Shown: in pieces, positions 63,600 to 64,000 of the stretch
Layout of the letters: every line of letters starts with the position of its first letter
Position numbering within the stretch: the first letter of the stretch is position 1
Assembly (NCBI RefSeq): GCF_008801835.1
Contig: NZ_VZOW01000002.1
Location: forward strand, 326,267 to 390,266
Length of the DNA: 64,000 bases
From: Cupriavidus pauculus
Lineage (GTDB): Bacteria; Pseudomonadota; Gammaproteobacteria; Burkholderiales; Burkholderiaceae
Direction: 5' to 3'
Made by a program: the position numbers and the translations under genes
Notes under the pieces: model-generated
Told to the model about the DNA's origin: nothing
Seen by the model: the letters and a program-made list of their open reading frames with translations, nothing else
The model's database searches: none

Positions 63600-64000
63600 T
63601 CATCGAGCTTCGGACAGGGTGAGTGGTTCCGCTGGCAATGGGCGCACCGTCGCGTGCGCCGTCATGCTTTCGGGCGCCGAGATCGCAACGATCTGGCGTG
63701 GCAGCAAATATCCGCCACCATCGATGCGGATAAAACCGGCGCGTGAATCATGCACATACCGATCGAAGAATCGGATCAGATTCGCGGACAGTTCGGGCGG
63801 ATTCAACCACGCCTTCCAGTACGCCAGTTCATCTGCGGAGAGCGGTTCGTTTGTCACGCGTCGCCCGCCCGCCGTCTCGATCGTGCGCAGGTATTCGCTG
63901 CGGTCGGTGTTCCAGAGCCGGGTCAGATAGGAACGCCAGTTCATCGTATCGGCCTCGACCTTCAGGCGTCCGTGGTACTGCTGGATTCTTTGCAGTGCTT
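63600..64000 (-). CDS. Unidentified protein, cut by the right edge
   Basis: A minus-strand frame of 132 residues stays open to the right edge, so the true start is outside the window. A Met at 63944 is a possible start, but the upstream codons (ALQRIQQYHGRLKVEADT) look coding and continuous. Features are a soluble protein with SADELAYWKAWLNPPELSANLIRFFDRYV and SRAGFIRIDGGGYLLPRQIV. I do not recognise a family. It is convergent with the Ldh2 gene, with 153 bp between the ends. Confidence 0.6.
   Translation of the reverse strand, partial: ALQRIQQYHGRLKVEADTMNWRSYLTRLWNTDRSEYLRTIETAGGRRVTNEPLSADELAYWKAWLNPPELSANLIRFFDRYVHDSRAGFIRIDGGGYLLPRQIVAISAPESMTAHATVRPLPAEPLTLSEAR

Overview
This window is GC-rich DNA with dense, back-to-back genes and long open antisense frames. 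The content points to a beta-proteobacterium of the Burkholderiaceae, most probably Cupriavidus or a close relative. The reasons are a pilG-pilH-pilI chemosensory operon beside rubredoxin and hemL, a CIRCE-controlled groESL operon, a DUF3141/pta/ackA/fabI cluster, and pqi, dct and mod gene sets. It looks like ordinary chromosome. I saw no tRNA, rRNA, insertion sequence, phage gene or CRISPR array. The genus is an inference from gene content only.

Layout. 1-2139: twitching-motility signalling genes pilI (cut by the left edge), pilH and pilG, then rubA. 2392-7022: hemL, a DapA-family aldolase, then lemA and two TPM-domain genes. 7044-10313: an MFS transporter divergent from a LysR regulator, a highly structured intergenic segment, and a metallophosphoesterase. 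10441-15190: groEL-groES with a perfect CIRCE operator, divergent from a PlpD-like patatin/Omp85 protein. 15317-17817: a MASE1-PAS membrane sensor translationally coupled to an unusual hydrolase/SnoaL fusion. 17936-21386: a small winged-helix regulator, a Tat-exported cupredoxin and metallophosphoesterase, and a divergent ECF sigma/anti-sigma pair. 21497-26577: an unknown protein, an IorAB-type molybdenum hydroxylase with a dihaem cytochrome c, and an NTF2-like protein. 27031-30412: a MASE1-PAS-GGDEF-EAL protein broken by one extra base. 30736-35628: dctA, dctB and dctD. 36146-39643: an excisionase-type HTH protein, an ornithine cyclodeaminase/arginine-deiminase-family pair and its divergent Lrp regulator. 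39769-46025: an HPP-CBS protein, an AI-2E-type permease and the pqiA-pqiA-pqiB-pqiC operon. 46036-49638: a deoxyribosyltransferase-like protein, a Sel1 protein and a CpdB-like nucleotidase. 49868-53549: a ModE box, modABC, a CYTH protein and the ModE regulator. 53592-59647: an RRM protein, fabI, DUF3141, pta and ackA. 59717-64000: a tyrosine/phosphoinositide phosphatase, a DASS transporter with an Ldh2 dehydrogenase, and a protein cut by the right edge.

The most interesting observation is a pair of nearly identical ECF-type promoters in the 183-bp divergent region at 19775-19957. Both read GGGAATA-N16-GGTA. One faces the sigma/anti-sigma operon. The other faces the Tat-metallophosphoesterase/cupredoxin operon. 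Together they suggest a self-contained envelope-stress or redox regulon whose exported effectors have variant metal sites. Other points for a second look are the 9331-9482 structured RNA candidate, the Cys-nucleophile hydrolase fusion, the single-base frameshift in the GGDEF/EAL gene, the acyl-phosphate/DUF3141 cluster, and a small protein with a GHTSL...W-NGSGHY signature.
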